Source of the DNA: Motiliproteus sp047633175 | GTDB lineage: Bacteria > Pseudomonadota > Gammaproteobacteria > Pseudomonadales > Balneatricaceae | Length of the DNA: 64,000 nt | Direction: 5' to 3' | Assembly (NCBI GenBank): GCA_047633175.1 | Contig: JBLIEQ010000020.1 | Span: forward strand, 1-64,000 | Part shown: positions 9,058 through 23,233 of the stretch, in pieces | How positions within the stretch are numbered: position 1 is the stretch's first letter | Layout: the number at the start of each line of letters is the position of its first letter | Notes under the pieces: model-generated | The model's input: the letters and a program-made list of their open reading frames with translations, nothing else | Database searches by the model: none | What the model was told of the DNA's origin: nothing | Position numbers and translations under genes: made by a program

Positions 9058-9528
9058 TTAGAAGCGGTAGTGAGAGAAGGCTTTGTTGGCTTCAGCCATA
9101 CGGTGCACATCTTCACGCTTCTTAACGGCAGAACCACGACCTTCGGCCGCATCGCTCAGCTCGCCGGCCAGACGCAGTGCCATAGACTTCTCACCACGCT
9201 TACGCGCAGCTTCTACCAACCAACGCATGGCTAGAGCACCACGACGTGAAGGACGTACTTCGACCGGCACCTGGTAAGTTGCACCACCGACACGGCGAGA
9301 CTTAACCTCGACCATTGGCTGGGCAGTTTCCAACGCCTTGACGAAAATTTCGAGAGGGTCGCTGGCACCACGCTCTTGGATCTTGTCCAGTGCGCCATAC
9401 ACGATACGCTCGGCTACAGATTTCTTACCGCTGACCATCACGTGATTCATGAATTTGGCCAGGGTTACATTACCGAATTTTGGATCCGGCAGTACATCGC
9501 GTTTTGCGACTACGCGTCTTCTAGGCAT
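9058..9528 (-). CDS. rpsG: 30S ribosomal protein S7
   Basis: A 156-residue S7, the 16S rRNA 3'-domain organiser and, in related bacteria, the autorepressor of the str operon. It begins MPRRRVVAKRDVLPDPKFG and ends with the typical HRMAEANKAFSHYRF. It follows rpsL after a 155-base spacer, longer than in E. coli, where the S7 target and a coupling structure normally lie; I did not resolve that structure here. Confidence 0.98.
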   Translation of the reverse strand: MPRRRVVAKRDVLPDPKFGNVTLAKFMNHVMVSGKKSVAERIVYGALDKIQERGASDPLEIFVKALETAQPMVEVKSRRVGGATYQVPVEVRPSRRGALAMRWLVEAARKRGEKSMALRLAGELSDAAEGRGSAVKKREDVHRMAEANKAFSHYRF

Positions 9529-9683
9529 GATAAGCCCCTATAAAGTAGGTCTTCAGGTTAATTCGGGCACCTATACAAAGCATAAAGGCCCGCCTTACTC
9601 TTATCGTCAACAACGTCCGGTTGCAGTCCAGGACTACAACGGCAGAGTGCTCACGTCAGTCATAACAACTCGGTAACGAATTA

Positions 9684-10058
9684 TTACTTCTTAGGACGTT
9701 TGGCACCATACTTGGAACGCGCTTGTTTACGATCGGAAACTCCGGAAGCATCCAGAGCACCGCGAACGGTGTGGTAACGTACACCAGGTAGATCTTTAAC
9801 ACGGCCACCACGAATAAGAACAACACTGTGTTCTTGCAGGTTGTGACCTTCACCACCGATGTAGGATGTAACTTCGTAGCCATTGGTCAGGCGCACACGA
9901 CATACCTTACGCAAAGCCGAGTTAGGCTTCTTAGGGGTAGTGGTGTAAACCCGAGTGCAAACGCCACGACGTTGAGGACATGCCTGCAAAGCAGGTACGT
10001 CGCTCTTAACGACATTGCGTTTACGCGGATTACGAACCAATTGGTTAACTGTAGCCAT
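9684..10058 (-). CDS. rpsL: 30S ribosomal protein S12
   Basis: A 124-residue S12, the decoding-centre protein of the small subunit. The streptomycin-relevant loop reads TTTPKKPNSALRK with Lys at residue 43, the sensitive wild-type form; the GVRYHTVRGALD region with the modified Asp of the family is intact. It is the first gene of the str operon, behind a near-consensus promoter. rpoC lies upstream on the same strand. Confidence 0.98.
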   Translation of the reverse strand: MATVNQLVRNPRKRNVVKSDVPALQACPQRRGVCTRVYTTTPKKPNSALRKVCRVRLTNGYEVTSYIGGEGHNLQEHSVVLIRGGRVKDLPGVRYHTVRGALDASGVSDRKQARSKYGAKRPKK

Positions 10059-10153
10059 TCAGCTTAACTCCACGCTTCTTACTTACTTAGAAAATAAGCA
10101 AAAGCTCCATACAAAAAGGCAGAATCCTTACGATCCTGCCACGAAGGGGCGAC

Positions 10154-10182
10154 ATTTTAATCATCTCGCCCGCCAGAGTCAA
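10154..10182 (-). promoter_or_regulatory. Sigma-70 promoter of the str operon
   Basis: On the minus strand: -35 TTGACT (10177-10182), a 17-base spacer, -10 TAAAAT (10154-10159). It is about 95 bases upstream of the rpsL start and outside rpoC, so the str operon can be transcribed apart from rpoBC. Confidence 0.8.
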
Positions 10183-10230
10183 TACTGGAAAGACGCTAAG
10201 GCATCAATCCGTATCGACTCGATCTGGCGA

Positions 10231-14475
<4,245 letters not shown>

Positions 14476-14547
14476 CGGCCGTCGCTCCTTCCGGAGTTAA
14501 CGACCAGGATGGCTGCCGGCCACCCTGGTCAGTTTGATCACTGCTGC

Positions 14548-17500
14548 TTATTCGTTTTCGAGCTCGATATCGATACCCAGTGAACGTATCTCTTTGACCA
14601 ACACGTTGAAGGACTCAGGCATGCCTGGCTCCATCCGGTGATCACCGTCCACGATGTTTTTATACATCTTGGTCCGGCCGTTCACATCGTCCGACTTCAC
14701 AGTCAGCATCTCTTGCAGCGTGTAAGCGGCGCCATAGGCTTCCAGTGCCCAAACCTCCATTTCACCAAAGCGCTGACCACCGAACTGCGCCTTACCACCC
14801 AGCGGCTGCTGAGTAACCAGACTGTAAGAACCCGTAGAACGCGCATGCATTTTGTCATCAACCAGGTGGTTCAGCTTCAGCATGTACATGTAACCAACAG
14901 TTACAGGACGATCGAAAGCATCACCGGTACGACCATCGATCAGGGTGACCTGACCCGTGTCGCTAAGTCCGGCCATCCGTAGCAACTCTTTGATTTCGTG
15001 CTCTTTAGCACCATCAAAAGCGGGAGTAGCCATAGGCACACCGGCACGCAGGTTTTGCGCCAGTTCGAGAATATCTTCGTCAGACATCGACTCAAGATCT
15101 TCCTTACGGCCACCACCAACGGTGTTGTAAATCTGATTCAATAGCTTACGAACCTTACCAACCTTGGCTTTCTGTTCCATCAGATCATTGATCAGATCGC
15201 CCAGGCCCTTGGCTGCGGCACCGAAGTGAGTCTCCAGAACCTGACCCACGTTCATCCGCGACGGTACACCGAGCGGGTTCAGGACGATATCGATCGGCCG
15301 CCCCTTCTCGTCGTAAGGCATATCTTCAACCGGCTTAATCACCGAGATAACACCTTTGTTACCATGACGACCGGCCATCTTATCGCCGGGCTGCAGGTGA
15401 CGCTTAATCGCCACATAAACCTTAACGATCTTAAGCACGCCTGGCGCCAGATCATCACCCTGCTGCAGCTTGCGTTTCTTATCTTCGTACTTTTCGTCCA
15501 GCTGCTGGCGACGCTCTACCAGATGCTCCTGAGCACGTTCGAGCTGCTCAGTCAGCGCCTCATCACTGACCCGAATCTTGAACCAGTCAGATTTCGTCAG
15601 CCCACCCAGAAACTCGGTCGTGATCAACTCACCCTTCTTAAGGTCAGCACCACCGTCGGCCTTAACGCCAACCAGCACCTTGTGCAGACGCTCGAAGGTA
15701 GCACCCTCAACGATACGGAATTCGTCGTTAAGATCCTTACGGATAGAGGTCAACTGCTCCTCTTCGATCTCGATCGCACGAGCATCCTTCTCGACACCGT
15801 CGCGGGTAAAGACCTGGACGTCGATAACGGTACCCTTGGTGCCGGTCTTAACCCGCAGCGAGGTATCTTTAACGTCAGAGGCTTTTTCACCGAAGATCGC
15901 ACGTAACAGCTTCTCTTCCGGTGTCAGCTGAGTCTCGCCCTTAGGCGTGACCTTACCCACCAGAATATCGCCAGGCCCGACTTCGGCACCGATATAAACG
16001 ATACCGGACTCGTCCAGCTTACCCAGAGCGCCCTCACCTACGTTGGGAATATCCGAGCTGATCTCCTCAGATCCCAGCTTGGTATCCCGAGCCACACAGG
16101 TCAGTTCCTGGATGTGGATCGTGGTGAAACGGTCTTCCTCGACGACGCGCTCGGAGATCAGAATCGAATCTTCGAAGTTGTAGCCATTCCACGGCATAAA
16201 GGCGATACGCATGTTCTGACCCAGGGCCAGCTCGCCCATATCGACAGAGGGGCCATCCGCCATGATGTCGCCGCGCACAACAGCTTCACCGATACGCACC
16301 AGCGGACGCTGATTGATACAGGTGTTCTGGTTAGAGCGCACGTATTTGGTCAGGTTGTAGATATCGACACCGGCTTCACCGATCTGGACTTCGTCATCGT
16401 TAACCCGGACCACGATACGACCCGAATCCACAGATTCGATATTACCACCACGGTCAGCCACCACACAGACGCCGGAATCACGTGCTACGTTACGCTCCAT
16501 CCCGGTACCGACCAGCGGCTTTTGTGCCCGCAGTGTCGGAACAGCCTGACGCTGCATGTTCGAGCCCATCAGAGCCCGGTTAGCATCATCGTGCTCCAGG
16601 AACGGAATCAGCGACGCGGCCACCGAAACGACCTGGCGCGGCGAGACATCCATAAAGGTCACCTTGGCAGGTGGCATTACGGTAAATTCATTTTCATGCC
16701 GTACGGCTACCAGATCATCGATCAGACGATTCTTGGAATCCATATTGGCGTTAGCCTGAGCGACGACATGCTCGGCTTCATCGATCGCCGACAGGAAAAC
16801 GATCTCGTCGGTTACCAGGCCATCGACAACCTTCCGATACGGGCTCTCGAGGAAACCATAGCTGTTGGTGCGGGCATAGGTTGCCAACGAGTTGATCAGA
16901 CCGATGTTCGGCCCTTCAGGCGTCTCGATCGGGCAAACACGTCCGTAATGCGTCGGGTGGACGTCACGGACTTCAAAGCCGGCACGTTCACGAGTAAGAC
17001 CACCAGGTCCTAGCGCAGAAACACGACGCTTGTGGGTGACTTCCGACAGCGGATTGTTCTGATCCATAAACTGGGACAGCTGACTGGAGCCAAAGAACTC
17101 CTTAACAGCAGCGGCAACCGGCTTAGCATTGATCAGATCCTGCGGCATCAGACCGTCAGATTCAGCCATGGAAAGACGCTCGCGCACGGCGCGCTCAACC
17201 CGAACCAGACCAACCCGGAACTGGTTCTCGGCCATCTCACCGACAGAACGTACCCGGCGGTTACCGAGGTGATCGATATCGTCGACCACTCCCTTACCGT
17301 TACGGATACTGATCAGCGTCTTGAGAACCTCAAGAATATCGCCTCTGTCCAGCGTTCCCGTACCCAGGATCTCTTCACGACCCAGACGACGGTTAAACTT
17401 CATCCGCCCCACTTCAGACAGATCGTAGCGATCCAGGCTGAAGAACAGGTTTTCAAACAACCCTTCGGCAGACTCTTTAGTAGGCGGCTCGCCCGGACGC

Positions 17501-18627
17501 ATCATCCGGTAGATCTCTACCAACGCCTCAAGCTGATTGCGCGTAGGATCAATCCGCAGAGTCTCGGAGATAAAGGAGCCACAATCGAGATCGTTGACAT
17601 ACAGGGTCTGCAGTGTCTCTATACCGGCATGGTGAATCGCCGTGAGCAACTCTGCTGTGATCTCATCGTTTGCTTCTGCGATGATCTCACCCGTAGAGGG
17701 ATGTACCACGTCCTTAGCCACGGCCTTACCAAGCAGGTAATCCTCTGGCACTTCCAGAACAGACACCTTGGCTTTTTCAAGCTCTTTGATATGTCTCGCG
17801 GTGATCCGACGACCCGTCTCTACGATCACCTTGCCTTTACCATCTTTCAGGTCAAAGGAGGCGGTCTCACCACGCAGCCGTGATGCGACCAGCGCCAAAG
17901 AGGCACTGCCTTCACTGAGGGCGTAATGATCGGTTTCGAAAAAGGTATCCAGAATTTCCTGGGTGGTCATACCCAGTGCACGCATCAGGATAGAAGCGGG
18001 CAGTTTACGACGGCGATCGATACGGACAAAAACGTTGTCCTTAGGATCGAACTCGAAGTCGAGCCAGGAACCACGGTAGGGAATAACGCGTGCCGAATAC
18101 AGCAATTTACCGGACGAATGCGTCTTACCCTTGTCGTGATCGAAGAACACGCCAGGAGAACGGTGTAACTGGGAAACGATAACACGCTCGGTACCATTGA
18201 TAACGAAGGTACCGTTGTCCGTCATCAGGGGCATCTCGCCCATGTAGACTTCCTGCTCCTTGATATCCTTGATCGCCTTGTTAGAAGACTCTCGATCGTA
18301 GATAACCAGCCGCACTTTAACCCGCAGCGGAGCGGCGTAGGTAACTCCGCGCAGTTGACACTCTTTGACATCAAAGCCTGGCTCACCTAAACGGTAGCCA
18401 GCATACTCTAACGCCGCGTTGCCGGAATAAGAGGTGATCGGAAACACGGAATTAAACGCCGCGTGCAGTCCGACTTCTTTTTTATCATCTGCGGATGTCG
18501 TACCTGTTTGTAAAAACTTGCGGTACGAATCGATCTGGATAGCCAGCAAATATGGCACATCCATGACGTGAGGCAATTTACCGAAATCCTTACGGATACG
18601 CTTTTTTTCTGTGAACGTGTAAGCCAT
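14548..18627 (-). CDS. rpoB: RNA polymerase subunit beta
   Basis: A 1359-residue beta subunit. The open frame extends ten codons further, but MAYTFTEKKRIRKDFG at 18627 is the family start. The rifampicin region (SQLSQFMDQNNPLSEVTHKRR, read in parts) shows wild-type residues for rifampicin-binding positions. The C-terminus SLGIDIELENE is typical. It follows rplL after a hairpin attenuator and precedes rpoC. Confidence 0.98.
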   Translation of the reverse strand: MAYTFTEKKRIRKDFGKLPHVMDVPYLLAIQIDSYRKFLQTGTTSADDKKEVGLHAAFNSVFPITSYSGNAALEYAGYRLGEPGFDVKECQLRGVTYAAPLRVKVRLVIYDRESSNKAIKDIKEQEVYMGEMPLMTDNGTFVINGTERVIVSQLHRSPGVFFDHDKGKTHSSGKLLYSARVIPYRGSWLDFEFDPKDNVFVRIDRRRKLPASILMRALGMTTQEILDTFFETDHYALSEGSASLALVASRLRGETASFDLKDGKGKVIVETGRRITARHIKELEKAKVSVLEVPEDYLLGKAVAKDVVHPSTGEIIAEANDEITAELLTAIHHAGIETLQTLYVNDLDCGSFISETLRIDPTRNQLEALVEIYRMMRPGEPPTKESAEGLFENLFFSLDRYDLSEVGRMKFNRRLGREEILGTGTLDRGDILEVLKTLISIRNGKGVVDDIDHLGNRRVRSVGEMAENQFRVGLVRVERAVRERLSMAESDGLMPQDLINAKPVAAAVKEFFGSSQLSQFMDQNNPLSEVTHKRRVSALGPGGLTRERAGFEVRDVHPTHYGRVCPIETPEGPNIGLINSLATYARTNSYGFLESPYRKVVDGLVTDEIVFLSAIDEAEHVVAQANANMDSKNRLIDDLVAVRHENEFTVMPPAKVTFMDVSPRQVVSVAASLIPFLEHDDANRALMGSNMQRQAVPTLRAQKPLVGTGMERNVARDSGVCVVADRGGNIESVDSGRIVVRVNDDEVQIGEAGVDIYNLTKYVRSNQNTCINQRPLVRIGEAVVRGDIMADGPSVDMGELALGQNMRIAFMPWNGYNFEDSILISERVVEEDRFTTIHIQELTCVARDTKLGSEEISSDIPNVGEGALGKLDESGIVYIGAEVGPGDILVGKVTPKGETQLTPEEKLLRAIFGEKASDVKDTSLRVKTGTKGTVIDVQVFTRDGVEKDARAIEIEEEQLTSIRKDLNDEFRIVEGATFERLHKVLVGVKADGGADLKKGELITTEFLGGLTKSDWFKIRVSDEALTEQLERAQEHLVERRQQLDEKYEDKKRKLQQGDDLAPGVLKIVKVYVAIKRHLQPGDKMAGRHGNKGVISVIKPVEDMPYDEKGRPIDIVLNPLGVPSRMNVGQVLETHFGAAAKGLGDLINDLMEQKAKVGKVRKLLNQIYNTVGGGRKEDLESMSDEDILELAQNLRAGVPMATPAFDGAKEHEIKELLRMAGLSDTGQVTLIDGRTGDAFDRPVTVGYMYMLKLNHLVDDKMHARSTGSYSLVTQQPLGGKAQFGGQRFGEMEVWALEAYGAAYTLQEMLTVKSDDVNGRTKMYKNIVDGDHRMEPGMPESFNVLVKEIRSLGIDIELENE

Positions 18628-18732
18628 CAGCAATCCCCAGCTTGTGCACCGAATCAATCAAACAACAGAAGAGACACAGCGAATCTTCTGCCAGAAACCG
18701 TCAGGACTCATATACAGTCCTGGTATAACGGC

Positions 18733-18762
18733 AAAAAGGCCGGTGACAACGGTCACCGGCCA
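18733..18762 (-). terminator. rplL-rpoB attenuator hairpin
   Basis: Ten-base stem GGCCGGTGAC (18738-18747) with GTCACCGGCC (18752-18761), loop of four, followed on the minus strand by a U-run. It sits between rplL and rpoB, where partial termination sets the ribosomal protein to polymerase ratio in E. coli. Confidence 0.85.
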
Positions 18763-18809
18763 ATTGCGCAATTTACAATTACGCAGCTAACGCCAGAGGC
18801 GTTGCGTCC

Positions 18810-19175
18810 TTACTTGACTTCAACAGTCGCGCCGGCAGCTTCCAGTGCAACTTTCAGCTCTTCAGCTTCAGCCGCAGAAACGCCCTGCTTAACAGGACCT
18901 GGTGCGCCATCGACAACAGCCTTAGCTTCTTTCAAGCCAAGGCCTGTTGCAGCGCGAACAGCTTTGATCACGTTAACTTTCTTCTCGCCGATAGAGGCCA
19001 GGTTAACGTCAAATTCTGTTTGCTCTTCAACTGCTTCAGCAGCCTCACCAGCAACAGCAACAGCAGCTGCGGCTGAAACGCCGAACTTCTCTTCCATCGC
19101 GGAAACAAGTTCAGCAACGTCCATTACAGACATGTCGGCGATTGCGTTAATGATATCTTCTTTTGTCAGAGACAT
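18810..19175 (-). CDS. rplL: 50S ribosomal protein L7/L12
   Basis: A 121-residue stalk protein that recruits translation GTPases. It has the N-terminal dimerisation helix (ELVSAMEEKFGVS), an Ala/Val/Glu-rich hinge (about 36-50) and the factor-binding C-terminal domain with GLGLKEAKAVVDGAPG. It lies 81 bases after rplJ and forms the L10-L12 stalk with it. Confidence 0.98.
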   Translation of the reverse strand: MSLTKEDIINAIADMSVMDVAELVSAMEEKFGVSAAAAVAVAGEAAEAVEEQTEFDVNLASIGEKKVNVIKAVRAATGLGLKEAKAVVDGAPGPVKQGVSAAEAEELKVALEAAGATVEVK

Positions 19176-19256
19176 GTTGAATCCTGATATTACGTGAGCA
19201 GATGCTCGTTAATTCGTTGAATAACCAGACTGTACAGCAACTTATTAAGTCAGTGC

Positions 19257-19751
19257 TCAGGCGGCTTCTTGTTCTTTCTGATCGCGAACGGCCGCTAAGG
19301 TGCGAACCAGCTTGCCAGCAGAAGCTTCCTTCATAACGCTCATCAGCTTAGCAATCGCCTCATCGTAGGTCGGCAAGCTTGCCAACACATCGACAGAGAT
19401 TGGACTGCCTTCGAAGGCAGCCGCTTTCAGCTCAAGCTTCTCATTACCCTTGGCGAACGCCTTCAGGATGCGCGCACCGGCACCTGGATGTTCGTTAGAG
19501 AATGCAAGAATGCTTGGACCGACAAATGTCTCAGTAAGACATTCGTAAGCGGTGCCTTCCAGCGCGCGACGTGCCAGTGTGTTACGCACTACGCGTAGCC
19601 ACACTCCACTTTCACGGGCCTGCTTACGCAGCTCTGTCATCTTCGCAACGGTCACGCCGCGAGAGTCTGCAACGACAGCAGACAGAGCGCTCTGAGCAGC
19701 TTCCTGGACTTCAGCGACGATCGCTTTTTTGTCCTCGAGTCCTAGTGCCAC
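19257..19751 (-). CDS. rplJ: 50S ribosomal protein L10
   Basis: L10 anchors the L12 stalk and represses its own operon. The start is GTG at 19751 (MALGLEDKKAIVAEV...) behind CAGGAGT; this gives 164 residues, the family length, whereas the open frame extends 16 codons upstream without family similarity. It is cotranscribed with rplL and preceded by a long structured leader. Confidence 0.96.
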   Translation of the reverse strand: MALGLEDKKAIVAEVQEAAQSALSAVVADSRGVTVAKMTELRKQARESGVWLRVVRNTLARRALEGTAYECLTETFVGPSILAFSNEHPGAGARILKAFAKGNEKLELKAAAFEGSPISVDVLASLPTYDEAIAKLMSVMKEASAGKLVRTLAAVRDQKEQEAA

Positions 19752-20084
19752 TAGTTGTACTCCTGGATTTAAGCCTGGCCATGGGTCAATAAAACCCACC
19801 TGGCATCAGCCTTGTTACCTTCGCCTCTCCGGAGTCATTACAGGAGAGGAACTCAATCGGTGTTAGATCCAATAAAATCTGAATCGGGTCACCATCTGCG
19901 CAGGCACTCCTGTCGGAGACCATTAAGGGAGACTAAACAGCCGCCTCCCACCTGCGGTCTTTGACGGCCCCTGCTGCTACCCGGATAAACGCACTACCCG
20001 GCAACCGGCAAGGACCCCAAAGTTCGTTCGCACGCTCCAGACCAGAGGCCTGAAACCTGCAGATCCCGCGTGAGCGGGATCCAA
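19752..20084 (-). promoter_or_regulatory. L10 leader region between rplA and rplJ
   Basis: No gene is present in these 333 bases. Two hairpins are clear: GATCCCGC (20062-20069) with GCGGGATC (20074-20081) just after the rplA stop and without a U-run, and CCTCTCC (19824-19830) with GGAGAGG (19843-19849) about 75 bases before the rplJ GTG. Position and structure fit the L10(L12)4-binding autoregulatory leader known upstream of rplJ; a covariance model match was not run. Confidence 0.65.
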
Positions 20085-20780
20085 TCAAATAATCAGACTT
20101 CCAAGCTCTACCTGCAGGCCGGGGCCCATGGTAGTCGACAGGGAAATCTTCTTGAAATAGATGCCCTTGGCAGAAGAAGGCTTAAGCCGCTTCAGCTCAG
20201 AAACAAGGGCTTCGATGTTCTCTTTGATCGCAGCAGGCTGAAAATCAACCTTGCCGACGGCACCGTGAACGATACCGTTCTTATCGGTGCGGAAACGTAC
20301 CTGGCCTGCCTTAGCATTACGAACCGCCGTGGCAACATCCGCAGTCACTGTACCTACCTTGGGGTTAGGCATCAGACCACGTGGGCCTAGGATCGTACCC
20401 AGCTGACCGACAACTCGCATCGCATCAGGAGAGGCGATAACCACATCAAAGTTCAGATCGCCACCCTTGATAGAAGCAGCAAGATCATCAAAACCAACAA
20501 TATCCGCACCGGCTGCCTTAGCTTTCTCAGCGTTTTCGCCCTGAGCAAACACAGCAACACGCACATCTTTACCCGTACCGTTCGGCAGTACAGAAGCACC
20601 ACGAACAACCTGGTCAGACTTACGCGGGTCGACACCCAGGTTGACAGCAACCTCGATGGACTCTTTAAACTTAACCGTAGATAACTCACTCAGGAGTGTC
20701 ACAGCATCTTCGATCGCATACTGCTTACCCAGCGTTACTTTTTCAGCAATCGCCTTGGTACGTTTTGTCAACTTAGCCAT
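20085..20780 (-). CDS. rplA: 50S ribosomal protein L1
   Basis: A 231-residue L1, the mobile E-site stalk protein and the autorepressor of the L11 operon. It has the typical MAKLTKRTKAIAEKV start, NPKVGTV and the FRTDKNGIVHGAVGK segment. Its ATG overlaps the rplK stop by one base (TAATG), giving tight coupling. Nothing odd is seen. Confidence 0.98.
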   Translation of the reverse strand: MAKLTKRTKAIAEKVTLGKQYAIEDAVTLLSELSTVKFKESIEVAVNLGVDPRKSDQVVRGASVLPNGTGKDVRVAVFAQGENAEKAKAAGADIVGFDDLAASIKGGDLNFDVVIASPDAMRVVGQLGTILGPRGLMPNPKVGTVTADVATAVRNAKAGQVRFRTDKNGIVHGAVGKVDFQPAAIKENIEALVSELKRLKPSSAKGIYFKKISLSTTMGPGLQVELGSLII

Positions 20781-21214
20781 TACGCTGCTCCATCCACTGT
20801 CAGACCCATACTACGAGCAGTGCCCGCAATAGTACGTACCGCTGCGTCCATATCGGCAGCAGTCAGATCAGGCATTTTGGTCGTCGCGATCTCTTCCAGC
20901 TGAGCCGTCGTGACCGCACCTACTTTAACGGTATTGGGACGCCCGGAACCACTCTTGATCCCGGCAGCTTTAAGCAGCAGCACGGCAGCAGGAGGAGTCT
21001 TAGTGATGAAGGTGAAACTGCGATCAGCATAAACAGTGATCACAACAGGAGTAGGCAAGCCCACTTCCAAACCCTGTGTAGAGGCGTTAAACGCCTTACA
21101 GAATTCCATGATATTAACACCGTGCTGACCTAACGCAGGCCCTACGGGTGGGCTTGGGTTCGCTTTACCTGCCGCAACCTGCAGTTTGATATACGCCGTG
21201 ACTTTCTTAGCCAT
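20780..21214 (-). CDS. rplK: 50S ribosomal protein L11
   Basis: A 144-residue L11 that binds the GTPase-associated rRNA and is needed for RelA activation. The start is MAKKVTAYIKLQVAAG at 21214; the frame runs 19 codons further upstream without family similarity. The proline-rich loop NPSPPVGPALGQHGVN is intact. A 192-base spacer separates it from nusG and probably holds its own promoter, which I could not fix. Confidence 0.97.
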   Translation of the reverse strand: MAKKVTAYIKLQVAAGKANPSPPVGPALGQHGVNIMEFCKAFNASTQGLEVGLPTPVVITVYADRSFTFITKTPPAAVLLLKAAGIKSGSGRPNTVKVGAVTTAQLEEIATTKMPDLTAADMDAAVRTIAGTARSMGLTVDGAA

Positions 21215-21406
21215 GATCTTTCCTCGTGTGGGTACGAACGCCTTGCGGCTCCCCGATTTACTCACTGCCAAACCAGCTCGGCAGTAACTATTTAAATTCT
21301 TTGCTGAGGGTCTAACTTACGTCTAATCCAACAAGCCCGACTACCAACGACGAAAAAGCAGCGACAGGACCAAGTCCTATCACCGCATTAACAATGTCGA
21401 TCAAAT

Positions 21407-21949
21407 CTAGTCTTTAACGACCTGGCCAAACTCAAGCTCTACGGGCGTCGAACGACCGAAGATCAATACAGCAACCTGCACTCGGCTCTTCTCGTAGTTA
21501 ACGCCTTCAACTACACCGGTAAAGTCGGTAAATGGACCCTCGGTGACGCGCACCATCTGACCGGCCTCAAACAACGTCTTCGGACGCGGCTGATCTACGC
21601 CTGCCTCGACCCGCTGCAAGATTGCCTGTGCTTCTTTTTCAGTAATCGGGGCTACTTTACCAGGATTTCTGGTATCTTCGCCGATAAAGCCCATCACCCG
21701 CGGCACAGACTTAACGAGATGCCAGGAAGCGTCGTTCAACTCCATCTGGACCAACACATAACCCGGGTAAAACTTACGCTCAGACTTACGCTTCTGACCG
21801 TTGCGCATCTCAACTACTTCTTCGGTCGGCACCAAAATGTCACCGAAATCATCCTGCATATTCTCGAGCTCAACTCGCTCTTGCAAGGACTGCATAACTC
21901 GCTTTTCATAACCCGAATATGCGTGAACGACGTACCAACGCTTCGCCAC
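21407..21949 (-). CDS. nusG: Transcription antitermination factor NusG
   Basis: A 180-residue protein with an N-terminal NGN domain (KRWYVVHAYSGYEKRV) that binds RNA polymerase and a C-terminal KOW domain (GQMVRVTEGPFTDFTGVVEGV) that binds Rho or S10. It lies 12 bases after secE. The rho gene, its partner, is also in this window near 58-59 kb. Confidence 0.98.
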   Translation of the reverse strand: MAKRWYVVHAYSGYEKRVMQSLQERVELENMQDDFGDILVPTEEVVEMRNGQKRKSERKFYPGYVLVQMELNDASWHLVKSVPRVMGFIGEDTRNPGKVAPITEKEAQAILQRVEAGVDQPRPKTLFEAGQMVRVTEGPFTDFTGVVEGVNYEKSRVQVAVLIFGRSTPVELEFGQVVKD

Positions 21950-21961
21950 TGCGAGAACCCC

Positions 21962-22330
21962 TTAACCAATTACCCCAGAAATCATCCAACTCAGCAACGA
22001 ATCAATCGCCCAGAGCGCCAAACCTGTCAACAACACCACCACCACGACTATCGCCGTCGTCTGCACTGTCTCCTGGCGCGTTGGCCAGATAACCTTTCTA
22101 ATCTCAACCTTGGCTTCTTTAAACAGTGTAAAGAACGCCCTACCCTTAGCCGTCTGCAGCGCAACGAAACCGGCCGCAGCAGCCAACAGCAACAGAGCCA
22201 ACACTCGATACAGCAGCGACTCTTCAGAAAAATATGAATTACCCGCCACACCTACTGCAACCAGCAGCACCGTGACAAACCATTTACCAGAATCAAACTT
22301 GGATTCAGCAGGACCTGCTTTCGCGCTCAT
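21962..22330 (-). CDS. secE: Preprotein translocase subunit SecE
   Basis: A 122-residue, three-helix form of SecE, the clamp of the SecYEG channel. Helices lie at about 17-33, 38-58 and 92-115, and the conserved cytoplasmic amphipathic segment EVRKVIWPTRQE-like (EIRKVIWPTRQETVQ) precedes the last helix. The gene lies 92 bases after tRNA-Trp and is probably transcribed with it, as in pseudomonads. Confidence 0.97.
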   Translation of the reverse strand: MSAKAGPAESKFDSGKWFVTVLLVAVGVAGNSYFSEESLLYRVLALLLLAAAAGFVALQTAKGRAFFTLFKEAKVEIRKVIWPTRQETVQTTAIVVVVVLLTGLALWAIDSLLSWMISGVIG

Positions 22331-22422
22331 GCGGTAAAGCCTCTATATAAACAGACGGAGCTGATAGAAATATCAACCTTAAGACTCCTGCCAACTTAAC
22401 CGTCTGATTGAAGACGTTAAAT

Positions 22423-22498
<76 letters not shown>

Positions 22499-22514
22499 GT
22501 CACAAGGGGAGCGA

Positions 22515-22543
22515 ATTATATCCACCCCCCCATAGGTTTGCAA
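22515..22543 (-). promoter_or_regulatory. Promoter of tRNA-Trp-secE
   Basis: Minus strand -35 TTGCAA (22538-22543), 17-base spacer with a G7 run, -10 TATAAT (22515-22520), then a GC-rich discriminator (TCGCTCCCC). This fits a strong, growth-rate-controlled stable RNA promoter. Confidence 0.85.
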
Positions 22544-23199
22544 CCAGCAATAGTCGCTTATTCGACTATCCTGCCACAATGCATCCACTCAGGGCATGAC
22601 TACCCCTGAAAAATGAAACCTCGGCTATCTTAGCAGCTTCATCGGCATCGGGTAAAAGGGGTAGGATTTATTTGTTGGGAGGAATGTTTCCATAGCAGCC
22701 GTGCGCCACGAGCTGGCCGCGACACTAGCTAAAGTACCGGCACCTGCCTCTAGCCGACACGCCGAATGGAGACTCTTCAGAAACAGCATCCGAACGATAG
22801 GCGGCATCGGCATAGACCTGCATAGACTCTTCTTTCAGCCAAAGGCCACTTTGCGCTTTCCAGCGACCTCGGCTAGGCATCTCTTCCAGTCCGCCGATGC
22901 GAGACAGAAAACAGCCACCAAGTGCGACTCCTGCAATCTCGACAAGAAAACAGGCGTTGCTGGCGCATTGAAAAACCATGCTGACATCCTTGCCAGCCTA
23001 TCTAACTATGCTGACTCTTCTCTGATCGAGTCATCATAGCTGCAGGGGCGCAAGCGACACGCCTAAATCTCCAGACTTCTTTGACTGTCGGCGCCGGGAC
23101 AGCCCTGATCCTGCCACAGGCAACCGGGAGTCCTGCGATCCCAGGACCTGACTAAGACACCCAACCTGAGCGTCACAGCAACCCCTAAACCCCAGGAAC
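22544..23199. other. Empty tufB slot, unassigned sequence
   Basis: These 656 bases lie where related genomes carry tufB. No EF-Tu motif survives in any frame. Short open frames exist on both strands (for example 22725-22979 minus), but none has a family I recognise or a good ribosome site. One minus-strand frame contains VYADAAYRSDA, reminiscent of the IS5-type transposase core, but it is too short to call. The content is GC-rich with many short imperfect inverted repeats. Confidence 0.6.
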
Positions 23200-23200
23200 G

Positions 23201-23233
23201 AAAAAGGGCAGACATATCTCTATGCCTGCCCTC
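23201..23233 (-). terminator. Terminator of the four-tRNA operon
   Basis: Minus strand stem GGGCAGGCATA / TATGTCTGCCC around GAGA (23206-23231), followed by a U-run (A-run at 23201-23205). It ends the tRNA transcript exactly before the position where tufB would begin. Confidence 0.9.

Noticed and set aside
22625..23039. Short open frames and VYADAAYRSDA motif suggesting an IS5-type transposase remnant
   Set aside because: Only about ten residues resemble the transposase core, with no flanking similarity, terminal inverted repeats or target duplication.
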